This document shows, in pieces, positions 35,895-38,523 of a stretch of DNA of 38,523 nucleotides. Numbering within the stretch: the first letter of the stretch is position 1; every line of letters begins with the position of its first letter. A model generated the notes under the pieces. The model searched no databases. It saw only the letters and a list, made by a program, of their open reading frames with translations, and had not been told where the DNA came from. Both the position numbers and the translations under genes were made by a program. Origin of the DNA: Mastigocoleus testarum BC008 (GTDB lineage Bacteria > Cyanobacteriota > Cyanobacteriia > Cyanobacteriales > Nostocaceae); contig NZ_LMTZ01000012.1 in the NCBI RefSeq assembly GCF_001456025.1, positions 1 through 38,523 on the forward strand, read 5' to 3'.

Positions 35895-36382
35895 GTGGTT
35901 TGGGGGTAATGGGTAATTGGTAATAGGTGGTTGGCGATGCTATGGGAGCTATCGCTTATCGCAGATAACTACAGAATCATCTCAATAGTGGGGAGAACAA
36001 GAATATCACACCACACATGTATTTAAAATCACTGATTAATAGATGAGCATTAGTGAAAATTTTGGTAGCTAATGGTGCCTACCTTTATTCTTCAACCTTG
36101 GCTTCTTCATTGTTCTCTCGAACGATTTATAAATCCTTCCAGAATAATGAAATTTAGTGTTGAAGTAGAACTTATTCAAATATACCAAGTATTTTATTGT
36201 ACATATACTTAGTGTTGAAAAAGCCGTTTATATTACTTACCAGTAAATATCAATAAACCCGAAAAAAGTGGTGAGAAATGTGATGCTCAGCCTCGTTACC
36301 TCTGGTTGCAGCAGCCTTGTATCTTCGCCTGACTGTAAAATCCTTAGACCAAGTATCAAATTTTGAAATAGGAGTTTAGAGA
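35895..36382. other. 488-bp spacer with a dispersed repeat
   Basis: It contains the 22-base copy of the GGTAATTG-type repeat at 35907-35928. The rest lacks ORFs of note. GGAG at about 36371-36374 (in AGGAGTTTAGAGA) provides a ribosome-binding site for the GTG at 36383. Confidence 0.5.
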
Positions 36383-36727
36383 GTGGATCAAATTGTAGAT
36401 AAAATTGCTGCATTAGGTGTGCCCGGTCTTGTTCTATTGGTGGCTATGGCTGTTACTGGTTGGGCTGGTGCAGCAGCAATTACAACAGCTTTGGCTATGC
36501 TTGGTGGACCCTTTGGAATGCTAGGAGGAGTTGCTGTACTTGGAATTTTGGGATTGATATCCAAGGGACTGGCAGAATATGGATTTGAAAAAATGTTTCA
36601 GGCAGTTGTAGATGAACTGCGCAATAAGGGTAAATCTAAGTCAGATATTGAAAAAGAAGTTGCTTGGTATCCGATTTCAAGAGATCTTAAGTTGAAGATT
36701 AAGGATTATCTTCGTGAGCTTGACTAA
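36383..36727 (+). CDS. Small Gly/Ala-rich membrane protein
   Basis: A 114-aa protein starting at GTG (AGGAG upstream supports it). Residues about 12-62 are a glycine/alanine-rich hydrophobic hairpin: VPGLVLLVAMAVTGWAGAAA, then LAMLGGPFGMLGGVAVLGIL and GLISKGLAEYG. The C-terminal half is charged and helical (FQAVVDELRNKGKSKSDIEK, then YPISRDLKLKIKDYLREL). Function unknown. The architecture (membrane hairpin plus basic helical tail) recalls holin-like, bacteriocin-like or phage-shock-like small proteins, but none is supported by a motif. The next small gene follows within about 80 bp. Confidence 0.65.
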   Translation: MDQIVDKIAALGVPGLVLLVAMAVTGWAGAAAITTALAMLGGPFGMLGGVAVLGILGLISKGLAEYGFEKMFQAVVDELRNKGKSKSDIEKEVAWYPISRDLKLKIKDYLRELD

Positions 36728-36809
36728 GCAATAAGCTACATCATCTCGTGGACTTAGTTCAATAGTATTGGGCGTAGATATCTTCATAAAAAACAACTAT
36801 CTTGCGAAA

Positions 36810-37181
36810 ATGAAAATAAAAGAATCTTATAAATTGCAAGTTTTTCCTAAAATAATTAGAATCAGAAATAATATTTTGCTTGCTTTCACCACAAAGGAAA
36901 TTGACCCGGAAACAGGTAAATATATTAATTATTTATCTGAGATAGATGTTTGTGATTGTGTTGCTTGTAAAAGCTGTACAGATAGTTTTGGAAAAGAATT
37001 TTGGATTGATATTGATTGTAATTTAAAGGTGGGTGAGTATCTTAATACTAAGACTGGCAATACACAAACAGTTCTCCTTTATAAAGTAGAAGATGCTGTA
37101 GAGTATTGGTGCAAACAAGCTGAAATTGGAAATTATTTAGCTAAAAACATACTTTTCTATTTGTCAGGAGGTATTTCCTAA
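36810..37181 (+). CDS. Small cysteine-containing protein of unknown function
   Basis: A 123-aa soluble protein. The ATG at 36810 is taken; the frame is open to a TTG at 36768, with no clear ribosome-binding site for either. A compact Cys cluster CDCVACKSC (residues 48-56, with C48, C50, C53, C56) could bind a metal. Two more Cys (C70, C101) follow. The rest is mixed beta (ILLAFTTKEIDPETGKYINY, FWIDIDCNLKVGEYL) and a terminal helix. I do not recognise a family. It follows the small membrane protein gene in the same direction and may be co-transcribed. Confidence 0.5.
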   Translation: MKIKESYKLQVFPKIIRIRNNILLAFTTKEIDPETGKYINYLSEIDVCDCVACKSCTDSFGKEFWIDIDCNLKVGEYLNTKTGNTQTVLLYKVEDAVEYWCKQAEIGNYLAKNILFYLSGGIS

Positions 37182-37298
37182 CAGCTTCTATGCTAGGCTG
37201 TTGACCTCATGTATGTTTCAGAAAATTACCAAAAATCCAAAAAGTTAGACCTGCTCTCAGTTGAAACCACCCGCATCAGCAATTTTTAGCTATCATCA

Positions 37299-38405
37299 AT
37301 GGTACTAATGTACTTTGAGTTGGTAGCTAATGTGAGCCAAAGAAAAATTATCCACATCGACATGGATGCTTTTTACGCCTCGGTAGAGCAACGGGATAAT
37401 CCCAAATATCGAGGTAAACCATTAGTAGTGGGCGGTTCTCCCAATCAACGCGGTGTGGTAGCAGCTGCAAGTTACGAGGCGAGAAAATACGGTATCCATT
37501 CGGCAATGCCGTCAAAATTAGCACTTGCAAAGTGTCCAAATCTTATATTTGTAAAACCTAGGTTTGAAGTATACCGAGCAATATCAGCACAAATCCACGA
37601 TATTTTTAGACTTTACACAGATATCTTTGAACCAATTGCATTAGATGAGGCTTACCTTGATGTCACAAGTAATAAGCAAGGATTACCTTATGCTTCTACA
37701 GTAGCAAAGCGTATCAGAACTGAAATATTTCAACAAACTAAACTTACTGCATCAGCTGACGTTTCCATCAACAAGTTTTTAGCAAAAATTGCATCGGGTA
37801 CAAATAAGCCAAATGGCATGACCGTGATATTACCAGAAGATGCCGAAAAATTCGTGGAAAGTTTACCCATCGAAAAGTTTCACGGTATCGGTAAAGTTAC
37901 AGCTACTAAAATGCATGATTTGGGGATTCGTACCGGGACCGATCTAAAGGAGCGATCGCTTGAATTTTTGGTGCAGGAGTTTGGTAAGGTTGGGAAATAT
38001 TACTATAAAATTGCTAGAGCACGAGATGACCGTGCAGTGGAACCAAATCGTATTCGTAAATCAATTGGGGCTGAGAATTCTTTTGCTGAGGATTTGAGCG
38101 ATAAAGAATCAATATTACTTGAACTCAAACAAGTCGCTCGGATACTTCAAGAGCGTTTAGATAAAAATCAAGCTTCGGGTCGGACTTTGACACTAAAAGT
38201 AAAGTTTTCGGATTATCAACAAATTACACGTTCTCGAACTTTTGGGGATAATATCAATAGCTTGGATAAGATTATTGCTGAAGCGATCGCACTATTTGAA
38301 GCAATTGAATTAGAGAATCGAAGTATTCGGCTGTTAGGGATTTCCTTATCCAATCTCAATCCTGGAGAACTGCAGCAAGTGCTCCAATTATCTCTGTTTG
38401 AATAA
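37299..38405 (+). CDS. dinB: DNA polymerase IV (Y-family)
   Basis: A 368-aa translesion polymerase. Catalytic acidic residues: Asp21 and Asp23 in IHIDMDAFYASVEQ, and Asp116/Glu117 in ALDEAYLDVT. VAAASYEARKYGIHSAMPS is the finger motif. KFHGIGKVTATKMHDLGI (about 194-211) is the helix-hairpin-helix of the thumb, and the little-finger domain follows (about 250-350). The C-terminal PGELQQVLQLSLFE ends in a QLSLF peptide that fits the beta-clamp-binding consensus. The ATG at 37299 and the one at 37308 are both possible; conserved sequence begins at about residue 15. HIP1 octamers occur in the 3' half. Confidence 0.95.
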   Translation: MVLMYFELVANVSQRKIIHIDMDAFYASVEQRDNPKYRGKPLVVGGSPNQRGVVAAASYEARKYGIHSAMPSKLALAKCPNLIFVKPRFEVYRAISAQIHDIFRLYTDIFEPIALDEAYLDVTSNKQGLPYASTVAKRIRTEIFQQTKLTASADVSINKFLAKIASGTNKPNGMTVILPEDAEKFVESLPIEKFHGIGKVTATKMHDLGIRTGTDLKERSLEFLVQEFGKVGKYYYKIARARDDRAVEPNRIRKSIGAENSFAEDLSDKESILLELKQVARILQERLDKNQASGRTLTLKVKFSDYQQITRSRTFGDNINSLDKIIAEAIALFEAIELENRSIRLLGISLSNLNPGELQQVLQLSLFE

Positions 38406-38523
38406 TTACTACCTTCTACTTTAGTTTATTATTTTTTTGTATCCGCTCAGTAAGTCGGGGTAAGAAGAAAAAAGAAGAAGGAACAAAAGTAGAGCATGTG
38501 TCGTAGAATATGACCCATGACGC
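38406..38523. other. Terminal stretch without recognised features
   Basis: AT-rich sequence after dinB with a purine-rich AAGAAGAAAAAAGAAGAAGG run; no gene or terminator can be supported before the window ends. Confidence 0.4.

Overview
The window reads as a chromosomal segment of a filamentous, Nostocales-like cyanobacterium. The support is about 17 perfect HIP1 octamers (GCGATCGC) counted by eye, 7-bp tandem (STRR-type) repeats, a DUF1816 protein, small glycine-tailed RRM RNA-binding proteins with the leader type seen in Anabaena/Nostoc rbp genes, multi-CBS/PAS hybrid kinases and AT-rich spacers. Species cannot be named from this alone. No rRNA, tRNA or CRISPR array was seen.

Layout. 1-782: the 3' part of an IS630-type transposase next to a fragment of a FAD-dependent halogenase-like gene, framed by an exact 23-bp direct repeat. 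1795-3234: a lone HlyD-type membrane-fusion protein. 3661-10728: three same-strand genes that look like a conflict/defence module, namely a 1334-aa DUF4011 / SF1 helicase / Vsr-like nuclease protein, a two-frame protein with a duplicated N-terminal module and an intact trypsin-like protease domain, and an unrecognised 361-aa protein. 10823-15103 (minus): a CBS-PAS hybrid histidine kinase and a small lipoprotein.

15341-25869 (minus): a complete set of genes for an alternative F-type ATPase of the N-ATPase class, in the family order beta, epsilon, AtpQ, AtpR, a, c, b, alpha, gamma. It carries several insertions: a frameshifted four-helix-bundle gene between inverted G-rich repeats (beta/epsilon), a CPA2 cation/proton antiporter overlapping both neighbours (AtpQ/AtpR), a DUF1816 gene and a peptidoglycan amidase (alpha/gamma). 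There is no separate delta gene; the b subunit has a delta-like C-terminus. The beta C-terminus is encoded by repeat DNA, and an STRR tract occupies the leader of the c gene.

26036-38405: mostly housekeeping and stress genes. These are an adenosine-specific-kinase family protein, a bactofilin-like membrane protein, two conserved unknowns around a 181-bp palindrome-bounded element, an ACT-malic enzyme, two tandem RRM proteins with duplicated promoter/leader, MsrA, thioredoxin, a small recombinase-like protein, a four-CBS protein paralogous to the N-terminus of the hybrid kinase, two small unknown genes, and DNA polymerase IV.

Most interesting: the helicase-nuclease plus protease module as a candidate immune system, and the repeat-remodelled N-ATPase locus with its embedded antiporter.
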